Shown piece after piece: positions 15,648-25,346 of a stretch of 60,906 nucleotides of DNA (position 1 is the stretch's first letter; every line of letters begins with the position of its first letter). A program made the translations under genes and the position numbers. The stretch is taken from positions 1-60,906 of IMG/VR virus record IMGVR_UViG_3300036766_000064. One strand, given 5' to 3'. The notes beneath the pieces are model-generated. The model did not search any database. It was not told the DNA's origin and was given only the letters and a program-made list of their open reading frames with translations. This DNA is from a virus.

Positions 15648-18132
15648 CACCACTGCCTGGGCCGCCGCTGGCATCACCACCTGGGCCGCCGGTACCACTC
15701 GGACCACCATCACCGCCTGGGCTACCAGCGCCATCGCCGCCCGCGTTGGTATTATCGACAGTCGTGTTTGTCTTGGTGGTTGTGGTATCCGTAGTTGTCA
15801 TTTTGTCTCCGCCAATACCATCGAACGTGAGATAGGTTCCAAGGTCGAGCCCTTGCAGTTCGCCGACGATCTTCAAACCATCGTTCAACTGGTTCATAAC
15901 CAAATTCATCGCACCCGTTTTGTCGGCAATATCCTTGTTGCCGATGATGGATGCGACATTGGTCATAGCCTGCCGGTAGAGATCCGTTGCCGCGGCCGAG
16001 GTCTGCATCAGCGTGTGATAGGCGGCATCCGTATCGGCAATACTTTGCTTGATCTTTCCGTCCGCCTTGATCTTCTGCAAATCAGCGTCAAGCTGGAACT
16101 CCTGCATGGTGGTCTTAGTTTTGGCATCGCGCTTCGACATGATTTCATTCTGCGCATCCACTTTATCCTGCAAGGACAACGAGGTATCGGACTGCACTGT
16201 GGCGATGGCACTCTTTGCCAAGTTGTCCGCATTGGTGACGGCCAACTGCCCCGCCGCCTGTTTGTCGGCCACCGAGAGTGTGGTGTCCTTCTGAATGCCA
16301 GCCAGCGTTGTCTTTAAAATATTCTCGTTGGCAGCGATCGTGGTTTGGGTGAGAGCCTGTTTGTCGGCGACGGAAAGGCTGGTGTCCTTCTGAATGCCGG
16401 CCAATGTATTTTTCATTACGTTATCGGCTGCCGCAATGGTGGTCGCGGCCAACGCCTGCTTGTCGGCAACCGACAGGCTGGTGTCCTTTTGAATGTTCGC
16501 CAGCGCTTTCCGCGTCACGTTGTCGGCTGCCGCAAGCGTGGTCTGTGTCAACGCCTGTTTGTCGGCGATCCTGAGCGACGTATCGGATTGGATATTGGCC
16601 AGCCGTCTCTTGGTAGCGTCATCGAACCTGGCGAGCGCCTCGGCGGAGGCCGCCTGCTTGTCCGCAACGCTCAGGGTGGTATTGGATTGAATGTCCGCCA
16701 ATTCCTTCTTCGTGGCGTTATCGGCTGCCGCCAACACTGTTTGCGTCAATGCCTGCTTATCCGCAATTGAGAGCGAGGTGTCCGACTGAATGTTAGCCAG
16801 CGTGAGTTTATTGGCATTCTCATTGTCGGCAATGACCTTTTGCGTGGCGGTCTGCTTGTCCGTCACGCTGAGAGTGGTATTGGATTGAATGTCCGCCAAT
16901 TCCTTCTTCGTGGCGTTATCGGCTGCCGCTAACACTGTTTGCGTCAATGCCTGCTTGTCCGCAATTGAGAGTGAGGTGTTCGACTGAATGTTAGCCAGCG
17001 TGAGTTTACTGGCATTCTCATTGTCGGCGATGACCTTTTGCGTGGCGGTTTGCTTGTCCGTCACGCTGAGAGTGGTATTGGATTGAATATCAGCCAGCGT
17101 TTTCCGCATCGCAAGATCAGTGTCGGACAGATATTTTTGCGTCGCCGATTGCTTGTCGGCGATGTTCATTGACGTGTTCGATTGAAGCGTCGCCAGGTCC
17201 TTCTGTCCGGCGATCTGCGCGGACGTAAGTGCCGCTGTATTCGATGCGCCAACAGTGAATCCGGCCGCTGTATTCGACGCTGCCGAATTGGCGAGACCTG
17301 TTTGCGTCCCGAGAGAGGCGTTCTGCAGTCTCGCGGTGTTACCGGCCTGCGCACCAAATTGGGAGGCCGTATTCTGCGCGTTCGTGGTATTGGTCGCAGC
17401 GCGGTCGTAGGTTGCTGCATCCGCGGTCGCAATCGGAAGTGCAGCCTGGTATAGCGCAGCTTGACCGGCTTGGGTATTCATCGTGGTATTGATGAGTCCC
17501 CGCGAATTCATCGCTTCATTAGACCGCGCTTGCGCTTGTTCCTGTAGCGGCCCACCTTCGTCGATGATCTGGCGGATCTGCTCGGACACGGTGGCGTTCT
17601 TGTCCACGCCAAAAGCGTTCGCGTTGTAGCCGGTCGAGGTTGCGTTGACCGCTGTCGCCGGGGTCGCGGTGTACCCGGCTGATGGAATGGCGTTCGGATC
17701 GTTCGCGACGGCATTGCCTGCCGAAGCAATCAAACCACCGCTTCCGGCGAGGCCAGTAGATTGCGTTTGCTGCGCCGCCAATGCCGAACCATCCTTGCCA
17801 GAGCCAACATTTGCGCCGCCGCCCAGCGCAGCCATCTGTCCCGCCAATTGGTTTGCGCTTGACTGTGTTCCAACCACCTTTCCGGCATTGTCGCTCTGCC
17901 CCGCAGTAGCTTTCGGCGCCTGCCACCCATTGATATCGTCGTACGACCATGTTGGATCGCGAACGTACTGCGCTATGTATTGCATGTTGCCGATGCCAGA
18001 ACCACCCTGGTTTTGCGCCGCGGGGTTTGTGATCCACCCGGCACCACCAATATCAGCAGGATTCGCTGCGCGCGTTGGTTGCTGGCTTTTCAGCAAGGCC
18101 GACTGCTGTAGCAGGTCAACGGTCGTTGGCAT
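15634..18132 (-). CDS. Repeat-rich virion protein with 33-residue repeats (832 aa)
   Basis: A protein of 832 residues. The N-terminal 320 are Ala/Gly/Asn/Thr-rich. Residues about 320-640 hold some ten tandem repeats of 33 residues with a consensus like DTSLSVADKQALTQTTIAA followed by an Ala/Asn/Lys helix. A helical part follows (about 640-770), and the protein ends in a Gly/Pro/Asp-rich tail (about 795-832). The heptad-like spacing suggests long coiled-coil rods; a fibrous or internal virion protein is likely. A GGAG site lies nine bases before ATG 18132, and a terminator lies just upstream. Confidence 0.75.
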   Translation of the reverse strand: MPTTVDLLQQSALLKSQQPTRAANPADIGGAGWITNPAAQNQGGSGIGNMQYIAQYVRDPTWSYDDINGWQAPKATAGQSDNAGKVVGTQSSANQLAGQMAALGGGANVGSGKDGSALAAQQTQSTGLAGSGGLIASAGNAVANDPNAIPSAGYTATPATAVNATSTGYNANAFGVDKNATVSEQIRQIIDEGGPLQEQAQARSNEAMNSRGLINTTMNTQAGQAALYQAALPIATADAATYDRAATNTTNAQNTASQFGAQAGNTARLQNASLGTQTGLANSAASNTAAGFTVGASNTAALTSAQIAGQKDLATLQSNTSMNIADKQSATQKYLSDTDLAMRKTLADIQSNTTLSVTDKQTATQKVIADNENASKLTLANIQSNTSLSIADKQALTQTVLAAADNATKKELADIQSNTTLSVTDKQTATQKVIADNENANKLTLANIQSDTSLSIADKQALTQTVLAAADNATKKELADIQSNTTLSVADKQAASAEALARFDDATKRRLANIQSDTSLRIADKQALTQTTLAAADNVTRKALANIQKDTSLSVADKQALAATTIAAADNVMKNTLAGIQKDTSLSVADKQALTQTTIAANENILKTTLAGIQKDTTLSVADKQAAGQLAVTNADNLAKSAIATVQSDTSLSLQDKVDAQNEIMSKRDAKTKTTMQEFQLDADLQKIKADGKIKQSIADTDAAYHTLMQTSAAATDLYRQAMTNVASIIGNKDIADKTGAMNLVMNQLNDGLKIVGELQGLDLGTYLTFDGIGGDKMTTTDTTTTKTNTTVDNTNAGGDGAGSPGGDGGPSGTGGPGGDASGGPGSGDGPD
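16215..17185 (-). repeat. About ten tandem 99-base repeats
   Basis: In-frame 99-base units inside the 832-residue gene. Some neighbours are nearly identical at 198-base spacing: a stretch of about 60 bases near 16671 recurs near 16869, and part again near 17068. This indicates recent expansion by two-unit blocks. Confidence 0.8.
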
Positions 18133-18154
18133 GGCGATTACTCCGAAGGATCAA

Positions 18155-18179
18155 ATAAAAAAGCCCGGCGAACCGGGCT
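18155..18179 (-). terminator. Rho-independent terminator
   Basis: On the minus strand AGCCCGG, loop TTCG, CCGGGCT, then a run of T: a 7-bp stem with a stable tetraloop. It lies between the secreted-protein gene (18199-18531) and the 832-residue gene, so it would reduce transcription of the most distal virion genes unless antiterminated. Confidence 0.85.
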
Positions 18180-18198
18180 GTGAAGGAGGTTGGTTGGC

Positions 18199-18531
18199 TT
18201 ACTGGCCGACAGGGACCGCCACCGTGTAGTTCGGATTCAGTGGGAAAGCTGCCAGTGCCGCCGCACGGTTGGCGAAGTACGGTGCCGCTTGACGCAAAAG
18301 ACAACCTGGACTGCCGCAGTATGGGCTTGGCTTGAGTACCGCCGTTTGGACGTGATAGATTCCAACCGTCTGCGTCACATCATAGACAATGGCGACATCA
18401 CCATATCCTGCCGCCCGATTCGCCTGCGTAATCAAAACGGCCTGGCCATCAGTCGGGATCGCCTGCGCGAACACGGGCATTGCGAACAGTGTTGCCAAAA
18501 GCAAAGTGCAAATTGCGATGATTCGTTTCAT
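18199..18531 (-). CDS. Secreted protein with Sec signal peptide (110 aa)
   Basis: MKRIIAICTLLLATLFAMPVFA is a standard signal peptide: basic start, hydrophobic core, and cleavage after the A-x-A-like VFA at residue 22. The mature part of 88 residues has two Cys (CGSPGC) that could form a disulfide, and no recognised family. GGAG stands nine bases before the ATG. It is followed by a strong terminator. A signal peptide is unusual inside a tail and virion-protein operon and suggests an accessory gene acting in the periplasm or outside. Confidence 0.75.
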   Translation of the reverse strand: MKRIIAICTLLLATLFAMPVFAQAIPTDGQAVLITQANRAAGYGDVAIVYDVTQTVGIYHVQTAVLKPSPYCGSPGCLLRQAAPYFANRAAALAAFPLNPNYTVAVPVGQ

Positions 18532-18604
18532 GGTTACTCTCCTCTGAAAAGTTGAATTGCCCGAAGGCGAAAATACTCTACTCTTGTCTGTTCAAAAGCG
18601 CAAC

Positions 18605-21091
18605 CTACCCGCGCTTCCAAATACTCAGCATCGTGTTGCGGTAGAACGGCCGGTCGCTGGTGGTCGTGATCGCGATCCCATCGTTGCCGGAAGTGCAATT
18701 GATCTGCAGGACGAGGGTACTCTGTGCGGTCAGGGTGAAGTCGCCTGAGATTGCATTCAGCAACGAGGTACCGGAAGTCGTGCTGTGCAACAATGCTGTA
18801 CCCGCTGTCGAATTGTAGAGCCGCGCAATAGCGTTCGTGCCTGAGGCGTACACCACCCCCTCAACGTTATACCGCCCCGCTGGTAACACCAACTGGTTCG
18901 ACGTGTTCAGTGCGGTAAAGCCGTGCTGGTCCTGAACCACGGTGTTCAACGTCGCTGTGGTCCAAGTGTTTGCAGTCATGGCTGCTGTAACGCTGTCGTT
19001 CGATACCCGCGCAAGTGACCCGTTCTCGTCCATGCGGATCGCGCGCAGGGTGCTGGCGTCCGACTGCACGGCAACCATCTCGCCCGGAAGCAACACCTGA
19101 TCCGAGCAGCGATTCAGGGATACCGCGCTTACCGAGCCATTGAATGGCACATCTAGACTGTTACAGTAGAACCCCATCGTGGTATGCGCGGCGGAGGCAA
19201 CGATGTATTCCGTGTACGTCCCGCTCACATACCGACGAGGTAGCTGTTGAGACCCGATGTATGGGGCAACCCCACCCGTGCCAACGCCCACGGTGTAGGT
19301 CAGCTTGTACGTCGCACCTGAAGTGAGAGCCGAGATGGTCTGCACTGCGGAGGCGGTCGTATCTCCGAACCACGTCGCGATACCGAACCCTTGATCCGTT
19401 GCCGAACTCAGGTCTCGGATCACTACGTTATCCAGCGTCCCGGTGAAGGTGCCCACCCCGTCGAATGCCGGTTTCGTCGTGTCCGTTGCATAGAGTACAT
19501 CACAGTAGGTTCCAGAGACCCCGTGTGTGTACCCATTGTTTCCGCCCAACTGCACCCGGACGCTACCGGATGTCACAACTACGTCATACGTGACACTGTA
19601 GAAATGCCCTGCGGTAATGAAGGTTGCAGCGGAGGGCGTGATTGTGTTGCCTGTGGCTGTCGCTACCGCGACCCCGCCCGCAATCGTCCAGCCCCCGCCT
19701 TTCGTCCAGTCGGTATCGGCAGCGAACGTGCCATTCACCGCGAGGTCTGTGCCCTGATACATCCACCGACCGGACAAGTCTTTGCAGGTGACGTTATCGA
19801 CCGTGCCGGTGAAGCTCCCCGAACCGCGTTGGAAGGTCAGGTTGCCCGTGGTGGTCGTGACAACAGTTTCAACATATGACCCTGTGGTCTTGTTGGTCGA
19901 AGTAACGCCGCCGAGGATGGCATTTACATTGTTGATACTCGCCGTTACATCGAACGTCAAAATGTAGGTGTGCCCGACGGTGATACTTAGTGCGGCAGTC
20001 GGCGCAAGTGTAATTCCTGATGTGGTAGCCGTAGCAACCGCCGTACCTGCAGAGATCGTCCAGTTCGTTCCCTTCGTCCAATCCGTATCTGCCCCGAAAC
20101 CGCCGTTCACGATCATGTCGGTTGGCGTACCAGCCACCGTGAACGCATTCGTATTCACAAGGTTCGATCCGCCAGAGGTAGCGGATAGATCAAGTTCAAC
20201 CGTACCAGTACCGGAGTTGCGAAGGTAGGCGTACCAACCATCCCCCAACGTCGCAGCCGCAGTGAAGGTTTGCGTAAAACTTCCACTGGTAATGTCGATT
20301 AATTTAGTGGTATCAGCAGCAGCAAGAATCGTGTTCGAGGTTCTGGCCGATCTGGAAATTGATGCCGTAATATTGGCGCCCCACGAAGCAGTAGCCCCAT
20401 CTGTGGTGACATACTTCCCCGCATTCCCTGCCTGATTCGGCAACGCAGCCGACATACCAACCCCATCCACATACCCCTTCGTCGCCAGTTGCGTCGAAGT
20501 CGTCGGAACAGGGCCAACAGGGGAAGCCGTGAAGGTTGCTATCCCGGTAACTCCGAGCGTCCCGCCGACCGTCAGATTCCCGGAGAACGACGCAACACCG
20601 CTTGTCGCATTGACCGTGAACTTGGTGCTCGCTACCGCAAAGTCGCCTGCGCAGGAAAGCGTGGTCGAGAACGTTCCCGCCTTCGCGGCAAGCGTTGTAT
20701 TGTTGACGGTGAGCGTACCCGTAGCCGCCCCAATACTCGCAGTGGTTGCAGCTGCCCCAATCACTACCGTAGTTGATGCAGCCAACAGATTGAACGTCGC
20801 CGAGGTACTCGTCAGGTCCCCGCCATTTACAGCAAGGTCCCCGGTAATCGTTGCATTGTTCGTGACCGCAAGAGCCGGTGCGGTGAACGTAGTACCATCG
20901 AACGTAAAGCCTGCGGTTGTGGTCGAAGCCGTCGCCCCTGCATTGATATGCAGCACACGATTCGCCGCCCCGGTGTAACTCGCGATCTTGGCAAACCCGG
21001 CTTCAATCTCCGTGAAAACAGCGCGAATGACGGACGAATCGCCATCCGAGTCGTTGGCCGGGTCCTGGGAGAATGTGAAGTAATCGCTCAT
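18605..21091 (-). CDS. Tail fibre or receptor-binding protein (828 aa)
   Basis: A protein of 828 residues. ATG 21091 is chosen because it overlaps the upstream stop (ATGA). The N-terminus (MSDYFTFSQDPANDSDG) and the next 200 residues of short Thr/Ala/Gly strands, with TTSTQLATKGYVDG, are typical of fibre shafts. Two to three repeats follow with TDWTKG..WTI..GTAVATAT and VTCKDLSG/VVIRDLSS, which look like carbohydrate-binding jelly-roll domains. The last 120 residues (QDQHGFTALNTSNQLVLPAGRYNVEGVVYASG) resemble a C1q/TNF-like jelly roll. Probably contacts surface glycans of the host. Domain names are by eye. Confidence 0.75.
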   Translation of the reverse strand: MSDYFTFSQDPANDSDGDSSVIRAVFTEIEAGFAKIASYTGAANRVLHINAGATASTTTAGFTFDGTTFTAPALAVTNNATITGDLAVNGGDLTSTSATFNLLAASTTVVIGAAATTASIGAATGTLTVNNTTLAAKAGTFSTTLSCAGDFAVASTKFTVNATSGVASFSGNLTVGGTLGVTGIATFTASPVGPVPTTSTQLATKGYVDGVGMSAALPNQAGNAGKYVTTDGATASWGANITASISRSARTSNTILAAADTTKLIDITSGSFTQTFTAAATLGDGWYAYLRNSGTGTVELDLSATSGGSNLVNTNAFTVAGTPTDMIVNGGFGADTDWTKGTNWTISAGTAVATATTSGITLAPTAALSITVGHTYILTFDVTASINNVNAILGGVTSTNKTTGSYVETVVTTTTGNLTFQRGSGSFTGTVDNVTCKDLSGRWMYQGTDLAVNGTFAADTDWTKGGGWTIAGGVAVATATGNTITPSAATFITAGHFYSVTYDVVVTSGSVRVQLGGNNGYTHGVSGTYCDVLYATDTTKPAFDGVGTFTGTLDNVVIRDLSSATDQGFGIATWFGDTTASAVQTISALTSGATYKLTYTVGVGTGGVAPYIGSQQLPRRYVSGTYTEYIVASAAHTTMGFYCNSLDVPFNGSVSAVSLNRCSDQVLLPGEMVAVQSDASTLRAIRMDENGSLARVSNDSVTAAMTANTWTTATLNTVVQDQHGFTALNTSNQLVLPAGRYNVEGVVYASGTNAIARLYNSTAGTALLHSTTSGTSLLNAISGDFTLTAQSTLVLQINCTSGNDGIAITTTSDRPFYRNTMLSIWKRG

Positions 21092-23208
21092 TGTTGTATG
21101 TACCGGCGCGGCGCCCACATGATCAATGCACCCGAGTAACGCACGGCTTCATGGTAGTCAGAATTTCCTCGAATGATGATGGAGAGATTCTCCCCCTCCC
21201 CGCCCATGTCCACCTGCGAAGGCATCAGGGTTTGTCCGTCCCAAACAAAGTCATCCCACGTCATTGAATCCCACTGCGCGTAGGAGAAACTCGTAACCTC
21301 CTCATCCGGGTCCAGATCGGCAACCGCCGTATCCGACGAAGGCTGCGCAATCGAGGTCGAGCCATACCCCAACTTGTAGGTGAACGAAAACGACGAGTAC
21401 CCGGTTCCGGCCACTTCCAAAGCGGCTGAGTGAAACCGCTTGATCAACTGCGGGGAGCCAAGGAAATCCCACGTCAGGTTGATGTTCGACACAATGGCAT
21501 CGCCATCGAAGCTCGTCCCCTTCTCCATCTGGTAGACCATGCCATCGGTCGAGCCAAAGAAGATACTTTCCGTCCCATCCGATTCTTCAGACGAGAATGC
21601 ACAGGACACAACTTTCGGAAACCGTACCACCATGATCGCCGGTTGCTTCCCGGAAACCGTGATGAACAGCGCGTAGCCATCCGAGAAGAACACCCGGTAC
21701 TGGCTCTTGTCCCGCGAAACACAGGATTCCGTGATGGTGGATCGCCGCGAATTCAGCCAGGTCCGCACCCGTGTCGTAATCGCGGAATGCGTGAAGTTTC
21801 CGAATTCCTGCGCCGTCCTCAGAGTCGTTACCCCCCTGTCGTCCAGAAACAGCGTATAGCCCACGTCCTGAATCGAATAGGCATACGCCCCGAGCTCGCG
21901 CCGGTATGGCACAAGGTTCCAATCCGACACCCCGGAGCCATAGAGCGTGTATGTCAGGTTCCGACAGAAAATCGTCATGGCGCCGGTAGCCACAGTGCCA
22001 ACCCCGCTTGAACCACCCGGCTGCGATTGAAACCCCGTCCCGTTGTCGCCTACCGCAATCTCGGAAGCCCCGAGCACCGCGGACCAAACATACGGAAAGC
22101 CTGGCGCTGAGTGCTGCACTGAGCTTGCGAAGAAGTAGAACAACTGCTTTTTGTGGCATTCGACGTGCGTCGGCGCGTCCGTTGTCATGCCGGTCGTGAT
22201 CGGCACATAGATGTCATCGGCAAATTCAAATCCCCGATTCACACAATCGCATCCATAGACTCGCTTGGTCGATGAACCGCCGCTGAAATTATCAACCTTG
22301 CATTCGTACCGGCCTGTCGGCAGGATCACGATAGCGGTCTGGATTGCGGTCAACGTGAAATTGATCGCACCATCCGTAGCGGCACCACCGGCAAAGTTTC
22401 CTCCGGCCGGTGTGGTAATGATCAATCTCCCGGCCGCCGTATTCGCCGCCCATGACCCCGAGGTACGGACCACGCGCTTGATGGTCGCCGTCACTCCCCC
22501 TTGCGTGAGGGTCGTTCCTTCCGCCGGTTCGGTCGCTCCCCCTGCGGTAAAGGCAATTTCCTTGTGCAGCGTGACCTGAGTCCAACCAGCGGCCGACGAC
22601 TTCCAGAGATTCGCCGCCGTACCCCCGGCATTGTTCCGAAACTGGTAGGTGTAGCCGCCAAACCTGAAAACCCCGAGAACCCCACCAGATCCTGTCGGCA
22701 CTGCAATGTCCGCCCGATATACGTCCGCGGCAAGGTTCTTGTACTGCGCCCGGAGTAAGGCCGTCGTCGCCCGATACCGGGTCGAGGTCGTGGTAGCTTG
22801 CGCCACCCCCGCGACCTTCAATGTCTCCCCGGATTGAAAGGTGCCCGTGATCTTCGTAATCACGACGGACACCGAATCCGGCAGGGCAATGACTACCCCC
22901 GTAGCCGCAGAGGTACCGCCAGTGACCGTATTCCCAACCGCCAGCGTCCCGGTCAGGGTGATATCCAGAACGTAAGCCACGCCATCCGAAGGGCTGGTGT
23001 GCCCATCAGATCGCTCGTAACCCATGACCCTGGTGTAACCGCCAAGCACGTCCTGCTCATAGTTCAAGGCTGAGCGCACGAAGCCCGGCAGTTTCGACAA
23101 TGGGGGAGTTTCAAAGTCGGCGCCCCCATTGAACCGCAAGGCGTAGGGCCTGGGCTTCGCCTGCTGTAGCCCACCCATTGCGCGCTGAAGCTGGCTCTTG
23201 CTGATCAT
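21088..23208 (-). CDS. Probable tail nozzle or hub protein (706 aa)
   Basis: A protein of 706 residues, rich in beta strands, starting FNGGADFETPPLSKLPGFV and followed by repeated short strands (YGCDCVNRGFEFADDIYVPI, HKKQLFYFFASSV, LFLDDRGVTTLRTA, YRVFFSDGYALFITV) that read like blades of a beta-propeller. Podovirus nozzle proteins (T7 gp12-like, P22 gp10-like) have this design and size. I cannot confirm homology by sequence. ATG overlaps the previous stop and its stop overlaps the fibre gene, fitting a tail operon. Confidence 0.6.
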   Translation of the reverse strand: MISKSQLQRAMGGLQQAKPRPYALRFNGGADFETPPLSKLPGFVRSALNYEQDVLGGYTRVMGYERSDGHTSPSDGVAYVLDITLTGTLAVGNTVTGGTSAATGVVIALPDSVSVVITKITGTFQSGETLKVAGVAQATTTSTRYRATTALLRAQYKNLAADVYRADIAVPTGSGGVLGVFRFGGYTYQFRNNAGGTAANLWKSSAAGWTQVTLHKEIAFTAGGATEPAEGTTLTQGGVTATIKRVVRTSGSWAANTAAGRLIITTPAGGNFAGGAATDGAINFTLTAIQTAIVILPTGRYECKVDNFSGGSSTKRVYGCDCVNRGFEFADDIYVPITTGMTTDAPTHVECHKKQLFYFFASSVQHSAPGFPYVWSAVLGASEIAVGDNGTGFQSQPGGSSGVGTVATGAMTIFCRNLTYTLYGSGVSDWNLVPYRRELGAYAYSIQDVGYTLFLDDRGVTTLRTAQEFGNFTHSAITTRVRTWLNSRRSTITESCVSRDKSQYRVFFSDGYALFITVSGKQPAIMVVRFPKVVSCAFSSEESDGTESIFFGSTDGMVYQMEKGTSFDGDAIVSNINLTWDFLGSPQLIKRFHSAALEVAGTGYSSFSFTYKLGYGSTSIAQPSSDTAVADLDPDEEVTSFSYAQWDSMTWDDFVWDGQTLMPSQVDMGGEGENLSIIIRGNSDYHEAVRYSGALIMWAPRRYIQQ

Positions 23209-23408
23209 CGCCGGCCCCTTCTACGGGCGCGGATGATCCATTCTCGGGCAGAACTTGTTGGCGTACTCCTTGCAGCTTCCCCGGAAATAGAAGCTCCTCC
23301 ACCAGCAAGGACCCCGATCGCGTTGTAGGTCAGCGGTTGCCTTGAAGTTGGGTTGTGACTCGCGTAGCACGTCCCAAAACGACTTGGATTGTTCGCGTAG
23401 TACGTCAT
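23205..23408 (-). CDS. Hypothetical structural-operon protein (67 aa)
   Basis: A basic protein of 67 residues ending IRARRRGRR. It shares four-base overlaps with both neighbours (ATGA at 23405-23408 and at 23205-23208), the best evidence that it is real. No family recognised. Confidence 0.55.
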   Translation of the reverse strand: MTYYANNPSRFGTCYASHNPTSRQPLTYNAIGVLAGGGASISGEAARSTPTSSAREWIIRARRRGRR

Positions 23409-24124
23409 ACCACCGTGTCCTTGACCAATAGGGATTCAGCAACGCCCCCGGGTGCGGTTGTGGGTATCTCCACCACGGCGACGTAGGCGAACCCACCAAC
23501 AGGAACAAGACCGGTGTATTGCATGTCGAACTGGCCAGCGGCATCGGTGACGACGGTAGCCTTGTCAGTGCGCGCGCCAAACAACCTTTGCGGTGCATTT
23601 TCCACCACGCCAGAATCGTATTCGGCAATCCATGCCTTGACCGATTGACTAACCACAAGGGCATCACGCGAATCGCAAAGCAGGAAGCGGACGCGCTTCG
23701 ACAGCTCGTCGAACTGGATCACGCTGGCGAGCTTCTTGATCTCGATGCCGCCGGTGACGGCGACGGTGCCGCCGGTGGCCTGGTCGTAGCTGATCTTGAC
23801 CACGTCGCCCGCATGCAGCGTGGTGTTGACCTGGAATATCGCGTCGCTGGTGCCGGAGCCGGAGACGTAGGTCAGAGTCTTCGCCACGCCGTTGACCGTG
23901 ATCGACCAGCCCGAGGCGTCGATGGTGACCGCCTCGGTGAAATACATGGTGACGTTCTGCGTGCTGCCGGACCAGGAACGCCCGTCGTCGGTAGACTTCA
24001 TGCGCATCAGCGCGGGCGCGAGGACCTCTGGGATTTCCGGGTCGAGGTCGGTGAATCGGTAGCGGTTCGGAAAATCGTTGAACGACTGCGGTTCGATCTG
24101 CATCCCGACGCTGTTGAAGATCAT
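23405..24124 (-). CDS. Virion protein with SwmB-like repeat domain (239 aa)
   Basis: A protein of 239 residues. Residues about 55-125 (VTMYFTEAVTIDASGWSITVNG through LHAGDVVKISYDQATGGTVAVTG) match the SwmB/Ig-like repeat seen in bacterial surface proteins. The C-terminal part (KAWIAEYDSGVVENAPQ to VLKDT) is probably beta-rich. This repeat block is richer in G+C than nearby genes, hinting at acquired sequence. A surface or tail-accessory role is inferred. Confidence 0.65.
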   Translation of the reverse strand: MIFNSVGMQIEPQSFNDFPNRYRFTDLDPEIPEVLAPALMRMKSTDDGRSWSGSTQNVTMYFTEAVTIDASGWSITVNGVAKTLTYVSGSGTSDAIFQVNTTLHAGDVVKISYDQATGGTVAVTGGIEIKKLASVIQFDELSKRVRFLLCDSRDALVVSQSVKAWIAEYDSGVVENAPQRLFGARTDKATVVTDAAGQFDMQYTGLVPVGGFAYVAVVEIPTTAPGGVAESLLVKDTVV

Positions 24125-24125
24125 G

Positions 24126-25346
24126 CTACTCGCCGCAGAACGTGAGTGTTCCGCTGTAGCTTGTCGCGGTAGTCGCGGCTTTAGGCATCTCGATCATCGA
24201 CAGGCAGGCGTTGTCTTCGATGTGGGCCAGATTGAATGAGCCACGCAATCCATCTCTAACGCATACAAGTAGCGCAGCCCAATGCGGCAACATCACAATC
24301 GGATGACCAATGCAGATGTCCATAGTACCGGTAGCGACCGCTGCCGACAGCTCGACCTTGGTCATCTCGCGTACCCCGTAGTCGCCGGCGGCGAGCGGCA
24401 TGAACCAGCCCGGCGCGTTGACTACGATGTCGATCTGCGCCACCGGGCAAGCCGAAATCCCGGCGATCAGCGGCAGGTTTGCGCCAGTGTTGCCGTCTTG
24501 GTCGGTGTAGACGCAGCCGCCGTTGGCGGAGCCACCGAGGACCCAGTTATGCGCGGTGCCGGCGAGGACGGTGGTCGGGTTGGCCGGAAACAGGAAGTTG
24601 CCGCCGCAGAAACTCAAGCTTGACGGGGTGGTGCTGGTATAACGGCTCGGGACGCCAGTGATGGCTTGGTTTGCGGTAGAGTTTGGATTGATGGCGGCAG
24701 CAAATAAACGGTCGATCAACATCAAATTCATGTTGATGACGGTCGCCATCGGCTCGGCCAGAACGAAGTGACCAGTACCAGCGCTCGCCGGATTGACATA
24801 CGGTATCGCTCCGGTGGAGGCATTTGTGGGAACCGTCCCCCCCGGCACGGCGGCGCCGGCAGCGCCAGCCACAGGTTGAGATGCGCGGGTCCACAGGTCC
24901 ATTGCGCCACCGATCGCGGAGGCGCCGACGCCGGTCTTGGCGTAGTAGAAGAACTGCGCCTTGCCGCCGGTCATCGCCGCATAGACGGCATCGGCGGAGG
25001 CGAAGGCGTTGTAGGTGCGGTCCCGCGCGGAGAATTTGCCGCGGCCGCGCGTGTTGACCATGCGATGCACGGCGGCGCGGCGCGCGAGCTTTTCACGGCG
25101 AACGCTCTCGCCCAGGCGATCGACCGCTGACGCCTCGCCGCTGGTGAGAATCTTCCCGCAGAAGTCCCCGCCGGGCATAGCGTACACGTTACCCGGAACA
25201 CCAGCGACCGCAATCGGGAAATAGAAGTCGCGCATATTTCTGGATAACTGCTCGACCACCTCGCCCCCGAGCCATTTTTCGAGGTGCTGCGAGTTGGTCG
25301 GCTTCCAGTTGTCGAGCCCGGGGCGAAGCAGGATTTCAGGATTCAT
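24126..25346 (-). CDS. Conserved-type structural protein (406 aa)
   Basis: A protein of 406 residues beginning MNPEILLRPGLDNWKPTNSQ. A basic helical part (RREKLARRAAVHRMVNTRGRGKF, about residues 84-106) is followed by a long Ala/Gly/Thr-rich beta part with hydrophobic strands and scattered Cys. No family recognised; length and place suggest a minor tail or head component. The gene overlaps the previous one by 11 bases. Its G+C is visibly higher than in flanking genes. Confidence 0.6.
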   Translation of the reverse strand: MNPEILLRPGLDNWKPTNSQHLEKWLGGEVVEQLSRNMRDFYFPIAVAGVPGNVYAMPGGDFCGKILTSGEASAVDRLGESVRREKLARRAAVHRMVNTRGRGKFSARDRTYNAFASADAVYAAMTGGKAQFFYYAKTGVGASAIGGAMDLWTRASQPVAGAAGAAVPGGTVPTNASTGAIPYVNPASAGTGHFVLAEPMATVINMNLMLIDRLFAAAINPNSTANQAITGVPSRYTSTTPSSLSFCGGNFLFPANPTTVLAGTAHNWVLGGSANGGCVYTDQDGNTGANLPLIAGISACPVAQIDIVVNAPGWFMPLAAGDYGVREMTKVELSAAVATGTMDICIGHPIVMLPHWAALLVCVRDGLRGSFNLAHIEDNACLSMIEMPKAATTATSYSGTLTFCGE

